Positions 54,330 to 62,203 of a stretch of 64,000 nt of DNA are shown one piece after another; the stretch's first letter is position 1, and each line of letters begins with the position of its first letter. Made by a program: the position numbers and the translations under genes. This DNA comes from Karalla daura (lineage: Eukaryota; Chordata; Actinopteri; Chaetodontiformes; Leiognathidae). The stretch lies in the NCBI GenBank assembly GCA_029224185.1, contig CM055191.1, forward strand, positions 24,918,305 to 24,982,304, written 5' to 3'. Below the pieces are notes generated by a model. That model made no database searches. It worked only from the letters and a program-made list of their open reading frames with translations, and had not been told where the DNA came from.

Positions 54330-54992
54330 CTTCAAAGCAGCGCAACAACTGCGGATCTCCCGTAAAATCGACATTCACTGAACACAAGCTGAGGATAACC
54401 ACAGACACGGCACATGTTCATGTTTTCTCTGCAGCAAAACATCAAGAAGAGTTGAATATGATATATACTCTTTCCTAAAATCTGATACTTTTTCAATCCA
54501 GTTCGACTGTTGTCTTGATAACATTCTACTTGTCTTTTCATTACATTAATAGACACTGCAGTTTATCAGTTATTCAATTGAATAAAGTTTCATTGCCACT
54601 GTCCTATTTGAACACAGTACGAGACTCGACCTGCTTGTGTAGTAAATGACAAAGCACTTGAAAGTTAAAAACTCAAACTGTTGACTGTCCCTGGTCAAGA
54701 AAGTTGCGCTTTCCCCCTGCCAACGCTAATAAGGTTATTCACAAAGAATATAGTGAATAGAAAAAGCAAGGAGAACGAAACGACACGAGAAAGGCAGAAC
54801 CTTGATGATGACAGCGTGGGCTGGTAAGTTGACGCCCCAGGCCAGGGTGGCGGTGCAGACCAGCACTCGCAGATGGCCCCGGGAGAACATGCTCTCCATC
54901 AGATTGCGGTCGGACCGCAGCATGCCGGCATGGTGAATCCCAAAGCCTTCTGGGAACATCTCCTTCATCTGTTTGTTTCTGGAGCGCTGGAT
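29210..54992 (-). CDS. ascc3: ascc3, activating signal cointegrator 1 complex subunit 3 (3' two thirds, 28 exons)
   Basis: ASCC3 is a nuclear and cytoplasmic Ski2-like helicase. It unwinds DNA for ALKBH3-dependent alkylation repair and, in the ribosome quality-control trigger complex, splits collided ribosomes. Here 28 exons with canonical GT-AG borders join in frame to 1,445 residues, against about 2,200 in vertebrate ASCC3. Order: end of helicase cassette 1 (IFGRAGRPQFDKYGEG), winged helix and first Sec63 unit, complete cassette 2 (GAPTGSGKT, DEIH, STALANARDLADW, MMGRAGRPQFDDQG) and second Sec63 unit ending SDLTVRKTSKQKSCG. Exon phases all agree and no stop or frameshift was found, so this is a working gene. 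The N-terminal ~750 residues were not found up to 64000 and should lie further right. SNRNP200/Brr2 was considered and rejected because the C-terminal Sec63 sequence follows ASCC3. Confidence 0.96.
30045..30220 (-). CDS. ascc3: ascc3 exon 27 (Ig-like part of Sec63 unit 2)
   Basis: 176 bp, PRFPKSKDEGWFLVLGEVD and S-V-A-F-Y-T-P-E. Confidence 0.95.
31074..31280 (-). CDS. ascc3: ascc3 exon 26 (Ig-like part of Sec63 unit 2)
   Basis: 69 codons, W-S-F-L-S-H-L-P-V-I-E-V-D and HADQEYVLQVALRRLNLG. Confidence 0.94.
31300..32400. other. ascc3 intron sequence, nothing recognised
   Basis: No coding or known repeat signal was found apart from a short TATA-rich run at 31335-31380. Confidence 0.5.
32480..32895 (+). 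pseudogene. Tc1/mariner-like transposase fragment in an ascc3 intron
   Basis: The plus strand carries A-K-H-G-G-G-S-I-M-L-R-G-C, the second-aspartate region of Tc1 transposases, followed by degenerate F-P-A-R-R and A-E-H-T-A segments. The preceding bases resemble the middle of fish Tc1 elements. Stops and frameshifts are frequent. Confidence 0.65.
32951..34827. repeat. 1.9-kb interstitial telomere-type repeat, CCCTAA and variants
   Basis: The plus strand is an unbroken array of CCCTAA mixed with CCCCTAA, CCCATAA, CCCCAAC, CCTTAAC and CCCGAAA variants, equal to TTAGGG-type repeats on the minus strand. A stretch of about 340 bp is repeated almost exactly at about 33253 and 33692, and its last part again at about 34090. 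Exons 25 and 26 of ascc3 flank it on either side, so it is internal and not a chromosome end. Confidence 0.97.
34830..35500. other. ascc3 intron sequence, nothing recognised
   Basis: It contains a short (TA)n run near 34890 and GAGAG-rich patches near 34950-35010. No gene was seen. Confidence 0.5.
35506..35656 (-). CDS. ascc3: ascc3 exon 25 (Sec63 unit 2)
   Basis: 151 bp, GLPELIAACHGKESVFASIV. Its intron on the 3' side contains the telomere-type repeat block. The N-terminal part (R-E-G-R-G-D-T-G-G-F) is less conserved than its surroundings. Confidence 0.92.
36194..36345 (-). CDS. ascc3: ascc3 exon 24 (Sec63 unit 2)
   Basis: 152 bp, A-M-L-D-M-A-A-S-E-G-W-L and VQGRWLHDPSLLTLPHV. Confidence 0.93.
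36420..36644 (-). CDS. ascc3: ascc3 exon 23 (Sec63 unit 2)
   Basis: 75 codons, L-P-V-R-H-N-E-D, AHTKAHLLLQAHLSRAALPC and T-K-T-V-L-D-N-A-L-R-V-C-Q. Confidence 0.95.
37269..37403 (-). CDS. ascc3: ascc3 exon 22 (start of Sec63 unit 2)
   Basis: 45 codons, L-G-R-I-A-S-Y-Y-Y-L-K-H-Q-T and E-E-L-L-S-I-L. Confidence 0.95.
37504..37615 (-). CDS. ascc3: ascc3 exon 21 (winged helix to Sec63 unit 2)
   Basis: 112 bp, S-Y-Y-D-L-E-D-V-G and CSYCIEIQE at the end. Confidence 0.94.
37740..39700. other. ascc3 intron, one AC microsatellite
   Basis: An (AC)n run lies at 38910-38933. A plus-strand frame at 39066-39473 (135 codons) was seen but shows no recognisable family. Confidence 0.45.
39737..39862 (-). 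CDS. ascc3: ascc3 exon 20 (winged helix, cassette 2)
   Basis: 126 bp, A-D-H-L-N-A-E-I and DYITWTYFFRRLVMNP. Confidence 0.95.
39870..41185. other. ascc3 intron with a 25-plus G homopolymer
   Basis: A run of G occupies about 40787-40813. The rest shows no recognisable element. Confidence 0.5.
41191..41323 (-). CDS. ascc3: ascc3 exon 19 (cassette 2, motif VI)
   Basis: 133 bp, L-Q-M-M-G-R-A-G-R-P-Q-F-D-D-Q-G, then FYKKFLYEPFPVES. Confidence 0.96.
41803..41900. repeat. (CGCA)n tetranucleotide array, about 98 bp
   Basis: A pure CGCA array, alternating purine and pyrimidine throughout, so a Z-DNA-prone tract. It gives long Ala-Arg-Thr-His and Cys-Val-Arg-Ala frames on the two strands that are not genes. 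Confidence 0.97.
42026..42146 (-). CDS. ascc3: ascc3 exon 18 (cassette 2, motif V)
   Basis: 121 bp, ATSTLAWGVNFPAHLVVVKG. A 98-bp CGCA repeat starts about 125 bases past its donor. Confidence 0.95.
42862..42999 (-). CDS. ascc3: ascc3 exon 17 (cassette 2, motif IVa)
   Basis: 46 codons, with F-G-I-G-M-H-H-A-G-L-H-E-R-D-R. Confidence 0.95.
43168..43310 (-). CDS. ascc3: ascc3 exon 16 (cassette 2, motif IV)
   Basis: 143 bp, with PVLIFVSSRRQTRLTALDLI. Confidence 0.95.
43551..43671 (-). CDS. ascc3: ascc3 exon 15 (cassette 2, between RecA domains)
   Basis: 121 bp, F-R-P-S-V-R-P-V-P-L-E-V and G-F-P-G-Q-H-Y-C-P-R-M. It lies about 1.6 kb past an intronic LINE. Confidence 0.93.
44160..45150 (+). mobile_element. 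5'-truncated LINE in an ascc3 intron, antisense to the gene
   Basis: The plus strand encodes C-F-V-D-L-E-E-A-F-E-S-V-P-R-G-V-L-W, V-G-L-R-Q-G-C-P and then, after a deletion, A-A-G-M-R-I-S-T-S-K-S-E. It continues with LSIYRSIYVPTLTYGHELWV, E-M-G-F-L-R-R-V-A-G and RSQLRWLGHLYRTPPGRLPR. The palm motif with the YADD/FADD box is deleted between 44400 and 44405. The 3' end is AAGAAGATGGATGGATG, as in abundant fish LINEs of this type. Frameshifts are present. Confidence 0.85.
45296..45441 (-). CDS. ascc3: ascc3 exon 14 (cassette 2, motif III)
   Basis: 146 bp, with R-G-P-V-L-E-V-I-V-S-R and GLSTALANARDLADWLGI. Confidence 0.95.
45700..45866 (-). CDS. ascc3: ascc3 exon 13 (cassette 2, DEIH box)
   Basis: 167 bp, with L-T-G-D-V-T-P-D, T-T-P-E-K-W-D and I-L-I-I-D-E-I-H-L-L, the Walker B/DExH box. 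Confidence 0.96.
46067..46152 (-). CDS. ascc3: ascc3 exon 12 (cassette 2, motif Ia)
   Basis: 86 bp, Y-I-A-P-L-K-A-L-V-R-E-R and the following charged helix. The donor was placed at GTAGGT because the next GT downstream would include a stop. Confidence 0.92.
46742..46962 (-). CDS. ascc3: ascc3 exon 11 (helicase cassette 2, Walker A)
   Basis: 221 bp. It holds the Q-motif-like F-N-P-I-Q-T-Q and the ATP-binding loop G-A-P-T-G-S-G-K-T, so cassette 2 keeps its Walker A lysine. Confidence 0.97.
47100..48230. other. ascc3 intron, unassigned
   Basis: A 137-codon minus-strand frame (47552-47965) has a charged, Arg/Ser-rich composition but no recognisable family. Confidence 0.4.
48235..48530 (-). pseudogene. 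hAT-like transposase C-terminal remnant in an ascc3 intron
   Basis: The minus strand reads V-R-D-M-E-M-Q-L-T-E-L-K, W-V-T-K-L-A-E-L-Q-K-L-L-E and then L-L-S-V-F-G-S-T-S-L-C-E-Q. The last part is the conserved hAT dimerisation motif, comparable to L-S-I-F-G-S-T-Y-L at about 5390-5415 of this window. It lies immediately downstream of ascc3 exon 10 in the same direction. Confidence 0.6.
48609..48777 (-). CDS. ascc3: ascc3 exon 10 (end of Sec63 unit 1)
   Basis: 169 bp, ending in phase 1, with FTIPIFEPLPSQYYIKAVSD and L-I-L-P-E-R-H-P-P-H-T, the bridge to cassette 2. Confidence 0.95.
48858..48956 (-). CDS. ascc3: ascc3 exon 9 (Ig-like part of Sec63 unit 1)
   Basis: 33 codons, GTVGEPWWLWVEDPINDHIY then H-S-E-Y-Y. 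Confidence 0.95.
49305..49459 (-). CDS. ascc3: ascc3 exon 8 (Sec63 unit 1)
   Basis: 155 bp, restoring phase 0. It encodes H-M-L-H-H-V-N-V-G and EASIQPITRTVLRVRVIITP. Confidence 0.95.
49587..49812 (-). CDS. ascc3: ascc3 exon 7 (Sec63 unit 1)
   Basis: 226 bp, ending in phase 1. It encodes NAARIVRALFEIALRKRWP and the helical bundle that follows to M-R-K-D-E-I. Confidence 0.95.
49815..50985. other. ascc3 intron with a (TA)n microsatellite
   Basis: A (TA)n tract at 50400-50477 and a C run at 50949-50960 are the only features seen. Confidence 0.6.
50987..51163 (-). CDS. ascc3: ascc3 exon 6 (Sec63 unit 1)
   Basis: 59 codons with GGVENSYGKINILLQTYISR and S-F-S-L-I-S-D. Codon third positions are strongly GC-rich compared with the flanking introns. 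Confidence 0.95.
51267..51353 (-). CDS. ascc3: ascc3 exon 5 (Sec63 unit 1)
   Basis: A 29-codon exon, T-F-N-E-N-F to F-E-Q-L-K, in phase 0. It is short and begins directly with Thr, so it has no Met of its own. Confidence 0.9.
52130..52790 (+). pseudogene. degenerate LINE reverse transcriptase in an ascc3 intron
   Basis: Scattered plus-strand matches occur in LINE order: N-Y-G-A-I-S-K-L-S-V-L, then V-S-Q-S-G-F, S-Q-A-F, V-D-W-F-like, V-Y-A-D (in place of YADD) and V-P-K-V-R-T-E. They match the same CR1/L2/Rex-like family as the LINE at 16640-22180. Many stops and gaps are present. Confidence 0.55.
52989..53153 (-). CDS. ascc3: ascc3 exon 4 (winged helix to Sec63 unit 1)
   Basis: 55 codons, containing R-M-I-R-F-E-E-R-T-G-Y and STDLGRTASHFYIRYNTIE, the conserved entry to the first Sec63 unit. 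Confidence 0.95.
53240..53359 (-). CDS. ascc3: ascc3 exon 3 (winged helix, cassette 1)
   Basis: 40 codons, with EEAVKWLSYTYLYVRMRANP, the link between winged helix and Sec63 unit 1. Confidence 0.95.
53400..54045. other. ascc3 intron, nothing recognised
   Basis: AT-rich sequence without coding or repeat signal. Confidence 0.5.
54050..54274 (-). CDS. ascc3: ascc3 exon 2 (motif VI of cassette 1)
   Basis: 75 codons. It contains D-V-M-Q-I-F-G-R-A-G-R-P-Q-F-D, the arginine-finger motif VI, and runs into the winged-helix region (LSHYLTLLTQQNPIESQFLD). A 35-base C run on the coding strand lies 20 bases before its acceptor. Confidence 0.95.
54295..54329. repeat. 35-base G homopolymer (C on the ascc3 strand)
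   Basis: Thirty-five consecutive G bases. On the ascc3 coding strand this is a C tract that ends about 20 bases before the acceptor AG of exon 2, where a polypyrimidine tract is expected. Confidence 0.95.
54801..54992 (-). CDS. ascc3: ascc3 exon 1 in window (helicase cassette 1, motifs IVa-V)
   Basis: 64 codons, phase 0 at both ends. It encodes F-G-I-H-H-A-G-M-L-R-S-D-R and TATLAWGVNLPAHAVIIK, the region before motif VI of the N-terminal cassette. The acceptor reads TTTTCCAG and the donor AAG|GTTCTG. This is the most upstream exon recognised in the window. Confidence 0.95.
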
Positions 54993-54999
54993 CTGGAAA

Positions 55000-55490
55000 A
55001 AAGGGTGAAACGGCTTAATTTAAAAAAAATAATGTATTTGTGATTAGTTTTTCTAGCTGCGAAGATAAAAACGCAAAAGAGTATCAGCTACAACTGCAAG
55101 CATCTGTGATCCGTGACTCGGAGCCGTGCCCACAATGACCAGTCACAACCACCTTCAACACATGGAAAGCTTTTGATAACTTCTCATCGCAAAGCATTCC
55201 ATTTTAAGTCGAAAGGATTAACTCCCGAGGCAGAACTCATTGAAATGTGACGTGTAGAAATCAGCAAAAAGTAACCATTGAACCATTCCTGTTTGGAATG
55301 GGGCGCCCCTGTCACATGCGAGAGCCAGCTATCCTTGACCTGGATCCCAAAATTCATGAGGATACGAGTTCGTTAAAGCTGGCGGAATATGCATGGAGGG
55401 ACGCCAGAAACGGCGGCAACACATGCCACGCCCCTTGGCACTTCGGAAAGCTTTTCAAAAGTCTTTATCACAGAGCAACCGCATGATGGT
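55000..55490. other. upstream ascc3 intron, nothing recognised
   Basis: No exon matching the part of ASCC3 before exon 1 was found here. Confidence 0.5.
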
Positions 55491-55494
55491 CATA

Positions 55495-56060
55495 CAATGT
55501 GACACTGGCTGAGGAAGAACTCCTAAGAAAAACCCTGACAGGGGGAAAAGATACGGAGAAACCTCAGCGTGAGACAGAGGAGGGGATCCTAACCCAGGGT
55601 GGACGGACGGGCAGAAGCAATACAGCGTATGGAGATCTATGGATTGATGGCTAACAATTAAGATTTTAGTCTAGAGGTGAAATGAGTCCATAGTAGAAAC
55701 AGCGCATGCAGCAGGAAGAGCTGTGGTGAGGGACAGAGTCCTGCATCCAACTCAGCATCTACAGGCTCTGGGAGGGGGGACAGGACAGAGAATCCGGGGA
55801 TGTGGTGTCTCCAGTGCATATGTTAGTCCTGAGCAATCACAGAACATGAATAGAGAGCAGGAAGGAGATGGGGGGGGAGAGATGAGGAGCGACGGAGAGG
55901 AGAGTGAGAAGAAAGCTAACGCGAGGGGAACGAGAGAAGTTGAAAGGGGGCTGAGGAGGAGCGAGAAGCGTGGCGCCATCCACCCCAGGGGGTGGGGCCA
56001 GGCCAGCCCAGGCACACCCAGGGATAGCCAAGACAGGCAGGCAGACCAAGACCAGCCCTT
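55495..56060 (-). mobile_element. 3' end of an L2-type LINE, minus strand
   Basis: The reverse complement follows the 3' untranslated part of the L2-type copy at 26300-26590, including the GATGCTGAG, GAGGATCCCCTC and CCCTGTCAGGGTTTTT-like landmarks. No coding part is preserved. Confidence 0.7.
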
Positions 56061-56439
56061 TGAAAACTAAAGTGAAAGTGAAAGTATTAAACTAGAGAAG
56101 CGCTAATTCAGGAACAGTGCATAGACCAGTGCTTCCTTGCATCAGTGTTGGAATGTAATTGCCCAAAATGCATGACTCGGCAGCTGCACTAACGTGTTTA
56201 TGTAGTGGTTCTTAAAGGCCATTTGACACGTAGCTGATGTTCTTTACATGGTCTCAAGTTTGTATGGTCTCGTTGCCATGGCGCAGCTCCAGGTGGCAGA
56301 CTGTAGCCACAGCTCCTGTTGTGTTTCTTCATTTTTCTGTTTCATTTAGCTGGTTTATTCCTTTCGTTCCTTCGTAAATGATCACAACTGCTCGTTAAGT
56401 TGTGACGAGAGCTACGGAGGAGACGAAGAGGTTGCAGGT

Positions 56440-57890
56440 CTGGAGCCAAACGGAGGGAGAAAAGGAGAGAGCATAAACCAGCGGTCCCAGCGATTATAAT
56501 GGGAAACGTGAGGTCTTCGGGGAATAAGACAGATGAACTGGCAGTGCTGGTGAAGACCCAGAGGGAATACTGTGAGAGTAGCACATTTGGCTTTAGTTAA
56601 ACTTGGCTTCACTCCCACATTCAGGACAACAGCGTTGAGTTGCATAACTACAGTTTGGTACACTGTTCCAAGAGTTGGAAGGAAAAGGGTGGCGGACTTG
56701 CTCTTTATGCGAGTGAGAGGTGGTGCAAACCCAGACATGTCACCGTGAAGGGACGTCTCTGTACTCAAGACGTTGAACTGTTAGCAGTGGGAATGCATCC
56801 GTGCCATCTGCCCAAGGAGCTCCCAAGGAACTTCCACCAATGTGTTGACTGCATCGCCAGAGACAAGAAAACGTTGGATCTCCTGTATGCAGACATTATG
56901 GATGCATATGGCATCACAGCCCTTCCCCTCTTGCAAGGTCAGACCAAAGCTTGGCCATGTTGATCCCCGAGTAGGTACCACTTGTGAGGAAACAGCCTGA
57001 GCACACCAGGACAGTGACGAAGAGGACACGGGAGTCCACTGAGGACTGCTTACGAGTCAACAGACCGGGAGGCTCTGTGAGCCTCATGGGGAGGACATTG
57101 ACAAGATGACTGACTGCATCACAGATGACATCAGATTCTGTGAGGACACAGCCATACGAGCCCGGACTGTGCGCTGCTTCTCCAACAACGAGCCCTGGAT
57201 TCCCAGTGACCTGAAAGCACTTCTGAACAAGAGGAAACAGGCTTTCAGGTCAGGAGACGGAGAGGGACAAAGGGGTTTGCAGCATGAACCCAGGGAGATG
57301 CTGAGGACAGTGTGAAGGATGTGTGGATGGGAATGAAGCACATCACAGGGGATGAAGAGAGAAGACAGGCAGGCAGCAGGGTGCCTGGATAGAGAAAACC
57401 AGTTAAGGCAGTTTTTCAACAGGCTTTCCTCACCTCCTGCCTCACCTCCATGCCCCCCAGCCAACCACATTTCCACACTGTACCAAACGGCTTAACCCAC
57501 CCCACCAGCCTTCTTCTGTACAGCGTTTCTCCATCTGGCCCTCCTCCTCCTCCTCCTCCTCCTCCTCCTCCTCCTCCTCAACCACCTCCTCCTCCTCCAC
57601 CACCTCCTCCTCCTCCACCACCTCCTCCTCCTCCATTGGGGATATAGGCAACGACCCCTGCCCAACGGTGACTACAGTCCAGGTGAAGAGGCAGCTAGAA
57701 AGACTACACCAGGGCAAGGCTGCAGGCCCTGATGGCATCTCACCCAGGATTCTGGAGTCCTGTGCCAGCCAGCTGTCTCCTGTACTACGAACTTTGAACG
57801 AATCGAGGAAAAGGACAGGAGAATTTGCCACACTTGTTCGACCACCGAAGGACCTGGGCGATGAGATGCACTCCAGGTATTTCATGTTCA
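56440..57890 (+). mobile_element. LINE (I/Nimb-like) with endonuclease and start of reverse transcriptase, broken
   Basis: Plus-strand pieces in several frames include G-G-G-L-A-L-Y, L-C-T-Q-D-V-E-L-L-A-V, C-I-A-R-D-K-K-T-L-D-L-L-Y, I-R-F-C-E-D-T, S-N-N-E-P-W-I-P-S-D-L-K and, at 57690-57750, G-K-A-A-G-P-D-G-I-S-P-R-I-L. This is the order apurinic endonuclease, linker, reverse transcriptase. The 3' tail of a similar element (AATAAAGTATCCATC) is at about 58700. The clade is from memory. Confidence 0.7.
57539..57634 (+). repeat. (CTC)n-type triplet array
   Basis: A CTC/CCA triplet array inside the LINE linker encodes proline runs on one strand and glutamate runs on the other. Confidence 0.95.
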
Positions 57891-57959
57891 TGCCTACAAG
57901 TCAATTTGACGATCTTGCCTGCAACCTCTCATCCACCGCCAGACGACACACAATATGCC

Positions 57960-58480
57960 CGCTGATGTAGCACAGTGGTCAGTGACGCTTCGAGTTTTAG
58001 CTTCAGGTTCAAGCCAACAGGCAGCAGCCGCAAGCTACAAGCTAGCTTCCTGCACAGTGTTGTCCATGGCATTGAGGAGGTGTGCAAAGCGTTGTGGACA
58101 GCACCGCAGCCAGGATTTCCTGGCCCTGCCCTTCAACAAACCAGTGGGACGACATAGCACTTGATTTCTGGAGACTCTGGAACTTCCCAAACTGTCTTGG
58201 ATGTGTGGACGGAAAACACGCCAACATCAAAGCAGCGCCACGGGTAGGGAGCGACTACTTCAACCACAAGGCCGTGCACTCACATCACTTGTTTTGATGG
58301 CTATGTGCGATGCCAGGTACTGCTTCACCATGGTGGCCGTGGGGGGCCTGCTGGCCTTCCAGCTGACCTTCCTGGGACCACAATCACAACTCCACACGTC
58401 GTCATTGGTGACGCTGCCTTTCCTCTACACTGCAACCTCATGCGCCCCTTCCCAGGTATTGTGCAGATACAGTGGTATAT
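57960..58480 (+). pseudogene. PIF/Harbinger (HARBI1-like) transposase with internal deletion
   Basis: Readable in three frames: S-G-S-S-Q-Q or T-G-S-S-R-K, YKL, V-V-H-G-I-E-E-V-C-K-A-L-W, LDFWRLWNFPNCLGCVDGKH (with the first DDE aspartate), G-S-D-Y-F-N-H-K, M-A-M-C-D-A-R-Y-C-F-T and, after a gap, PGTTITTPHVVIGDAAFPLH (second aspartate region). The segment between V-G-G and L-P-G-T is deleted relative to complete HARBI1-like proteins, and the C-terminal glutamate region is absent. Confidence 0.8.
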
Positions 58481-58730
58481 AATCAAACACTTCTGGCTTG
58501 GGTCTCAGGCTGGAGTCTTTTCATACCGTGGTGGAGAGGAGAATGCTGAATATTTACATATATTGCAAAGTTGTGGATTGCCTTTTACTTATTGACTGTT
58601 TTGCATGTTACTGTAACACGTCTCGGTTGTTGTCGTGCAATTTGCGCCGTTGTCCTCGTGGAATGCTGCCGCTACACCGTTATCTCACAGTTTGGGATTA
58701 ATAAAGTATCCATCTATCGAAGAGTGAAAA
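58480..58730 (+). mobile_element. LINE 3' tail
   Basis: This AT-rich 3' untranslated sequence ends GGGATTAATAAAGTATCCAT followed by CTATC, the usual end of an abundant fish LINE. It probably belongs to the element at 56440-57890, from which it is separated by the Harbinger sequence. Confidence 0.55.
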
Positions 58731-58769
58731 CGGGTCTGCCGGCCGGCTGTGGGGCACAGTGAGCCGATG

Positions 58770-59735
58770 GGAGCGGATCAGGAGCCGAGGTGACAGCCAT
58801 CTCAAAGACAGGCACGGCGCGGCAGACACCAGAGCTAACTCACCTCAGATCAGATGCTGGAAACAAGGCTGCAACACATTTTGACACCTCACAGCTAAAC
58901 TTTCACATTAAGCTTCACGGCACAGTACACCACCGGGCTAAGGAATCCCATCAATCATCACCACAGCACCGGATTTTTGATAATAATAACTTTATTATTC
59001 ATTATTATTTATTTATTATTCAAACGACGCCGAGTGAAATGTGGAGACGGAAATCACAAACTGAAGTGGGTATTGAATAGAGGGGATTTAAATACATCAT
59101 AGAGGGACTTGTAAGTTCTAAATCTTTGGTTTGCTCCTGTTGCATAATCGCTCTATTTAGTTGAATCGGCCACATCCAGAAATGGACGGTCTGAAAAAGA
59201 CACTGCTGTGTTAAAAGTTAAGCAAAGAGAGAAGTGGTTAAAATGGGTGTAAACCTGAGAGGTATTTGAATCTGGTTCTATCAGCTCTTAAAAAGTACGA
59301 TGATCAATTTGAGTATTAATCCTCGGAGGTTTGGAGCATTCATTTAATCAGTAATGCTATTATACAGCCATTTATCAATACTCCTTTAGGTATTGGAATA
59401 TTGGAGTACATTGCTGGACGACAACCACTCACGAACCGAACTTGATTGTTTTGCCTGCCACTCAGATAGACTCCGCATGGCAAACTTTGACCATCTATTA
59501 GACATTTTGATCATCCATTAGGTTAGGTTTTTCAAAAAAGAGGCTTCTAAAATATGATTATTTGGAACGCTATCATAACTATCCACTATAACTCGTTACA
59601 TAACGTCAGTGAACTGTTAATTAGTTAACACTGACTCGTTAAGTGTTTCACAAATTGTGAGGGATTTATAATCATGCTTATAGGATGCTTAGAATCTTCT
59701 GGGAAGGTGGAAGTAGCCATGAGGCTTAGCTAAGC
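58770..59735. other. nothing recognised
   Basis: AT-rich sequence with an ATT-rich patch at 58980-59025. No gene or known repeat was seen. Confidence 0.5.
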
Positions 59736-60800
59736 TTGCTCCCCCCCCCCCCCCCATTTCTCTGTTTGACAGTCTATAGACCACCCAACCTCTCGACACC
59801 TTTCATCTATCATTTTTCTCAACTCTTATCAACTATACATAGCGAATATAACCCAATTGCAATAACTGGTGATTTTAACTTAAAACTGTCCAGAGAATCT
59901 TTACACCCTTTCAACGGCCTAGATTTTGAACAGCATGTCGCACAGCCGACTCACAGCAGAGGGTGCACCCTGGTCCTGGTCATAACACATGGCCTACACA
60001 TTGGAGTGCCCTCGGCTGTGGACCTAGCGGTGTCAGACCACTTTTACGTGTGTTTTTCACAATCGACAGTTTTAATTTGCGGGCGGCCCTGTTGAGATCG
60101 GCGAGGAAAAGCTACCCAACGTCTTAAGCGGCTGCAAATTCTATCCACATTTCACAGAGCACTCCTGCAGAAATGGTACCAGCACAGTTCTTCAACTTAC
60201 AGTCAATGCTGGACTCCGCGGGAGTGTTGAGAGAAGGTGGCCAAAATCAAACTCAACAGGAGCGCCTCAAAACCCACAATAGCACAGTCGAACAGGAATT
60301 ACTCTCTCACCTTCAAAAACGAATCGACGACCATGAAAACAACGAAAAACTCCCTCTTCGGCGCAATGAACTCGTTAAACACACCTTTCAACAGACCCTC
60401 AATTTTGCCCTTTGTGAGGACTTTGCACACCACCTCAATGACATCAGGTCAAGCCTTTTACCACATCGGATTTTAAGTGGTGACACACCTGGGTCATTGA
60501 CTTCACCCAACAAAACACTTGAGTTGTTTTACTCTGGTTGATGCAAGGACACTTTGGGGCAGTAGCACACAACCCGCCTCTTAGACCCAATACTCCCTTT
60601 TTAGAAAACATTCTATGGATTCTTCGAGGAACCACTGCATACATGGTGAATCGCTCTCTTCAGACGGGTGTCTTTCCAGATTAAAACTGTGGTAGTGAAG
60701 CCCATTCTGAAGAAGAGCAATGTAGATCCCAAGATTTCCAAAAAATTATCGACCTGTATCCAACTTAACATTTTGAAGTAAAATCTTGGAAAAAAATTGT
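59736..60800 (+). pseudogene. LINE endonuclease and reverse transcriptase N-terminus, broken
   Basis: The plus strand reads I-A-I-T-G-D-F-N-L-K-L-S (endonuclease), A-Q-P-T-H-S-R-G, P-S-A-V-D-L-A-V-S-D-H and, near 60735-60770, N-Y-R-P-V-S-N-L-T, which marks the start of the reverse transcriptase. Several frame changes separate them. L2 or a related clade is likely. Confidence 0.7.
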
Positions 60801-60809
60801 GTTTAACCA

Positions 60810-62200
60810 AGTAAATTACATTTTATTTTTCCCAGCATATATTATTTTTAGAAATAACATTTTAGAGAGGCGTTTAGAGAGGTGGAACTGCCGCCTCTGA
60901 TACAGTGGACCCGGGGTGGCCAACCTGCTCCACAAAGAGCTGCTAACAATTCATGTTATTTTGCATTGTCTGAAGAGACTAGTTTATTAAAAGGCCAGTT
61001 CATCTGTGACACTGCTACATCATTGGACGCAGAATGTTGCAGCCGTCCATGTTTATCCATAGCTTAACATGAAAATCCATACATTTGTTCCAACTCAAAC
61101 ACTGGGCGTGTGTGTGAGGCAGACGGTCATGGAATTTGCGGTGGCACGACAGCAGAGGGCAGCAGTTGACTTCTCTTTGAACCCAGAGATACAGGATTCA
61201 TTTGACGACTCGAGCAAGGCAAACACGGTCTCTATCTGACTCTGTGTGTGTGTGTGTTCTCTGTCCGTCATAACTAGCTTCTATACAGAGGTGCCAGAAG
61301 CAGTGGCAGATGTGCAGTAGCATTTTGTAGTGCTATGACATTTGTTTGAAACTTCAGGCGTTTAGGACTTATGAGCTGTATCTTTTTTCAGTTTTTTCCC
61401 CAGAGTTCAGAAGAAGAGAATTACGGGTCATTCAGGCCTTGATTCCTGTCAATCTCAGTTCTGTGGCACAGAAGAATGGAAGCCACACAGAGCCACAAGC
61501 TGGCTGGCACCACCACCACTGGGTCTTTTACAACTATTTTAACTGAACTTCCAGTGAGTGAAATTTCAAATGCATACACATCTGCACAAGCCTCACGTGC
61601 TCGTGTTACGGCTCACCAGGCTTCCCTTTTGCAGTGCTTTCAGAACGTTTTGATCATATTGCTAAACTGCGCTTCAGGATGAACAAACCACGAACCGTGT
61701 TCAACAAGAACTAGATTCAAGTGGATGCATTGAGATACCAAAGCCTGACTGACAGCCTCCCAATCCACCCGAGGTTAAACCCGTTAAATAATATCAGGAC
61801 AGAGGAAAAAAACAGTGGAATAACTTCTGACTTTTAAAGCCGGGTAAATATTCGCTCAATTATAAACCTGGCCTCGGAGGTGCTTTATTTCACTGAACAC
61901 GCATATTGGAGATTAAAAAAACACCTATAAATAACAACGAGTGGCAATTGCTAAAAGCGAATAGGCCGTGCATTATCTCCGCGCGGGCCCAGAGAGGATT
62001 CGGCCCGATGCACTTCCTAAGCAGAATGGGTCACAGACTAATCGAGTGGATCATACTCGATACGTTGGGACACAAGCCAAGGATGCAGAGCTTTACTAAT
62101 ACATCAATATTATTGAATCTATACGCGCACTTCAAGAAGAGTTGTACAATTGTTTTTATGTTCTGCCTGAAAGACTACCGGAGTCTTGTCTAAATACACA
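60810..62200. other. nothing recognised
   Basis: Only a short (TG)n tract near 61240 was noted. Frames up to 95 codons are present but show no recognisable family. Confidence 0.45.
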
Positions 62201-62203
62201 GTT

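Noticed and set aside
29210..54992. SNRNP200 (Brr2), a paralogous tandem helicase
   Set aside because: Both cassettes and especially the second Sec63 unit and C-terminus read as ASCC3.
57442..57891. Proline-rich and glutamate-rich proteins
   Set aside because: They are translations of the CTC triplet array inside a LINE remnant.
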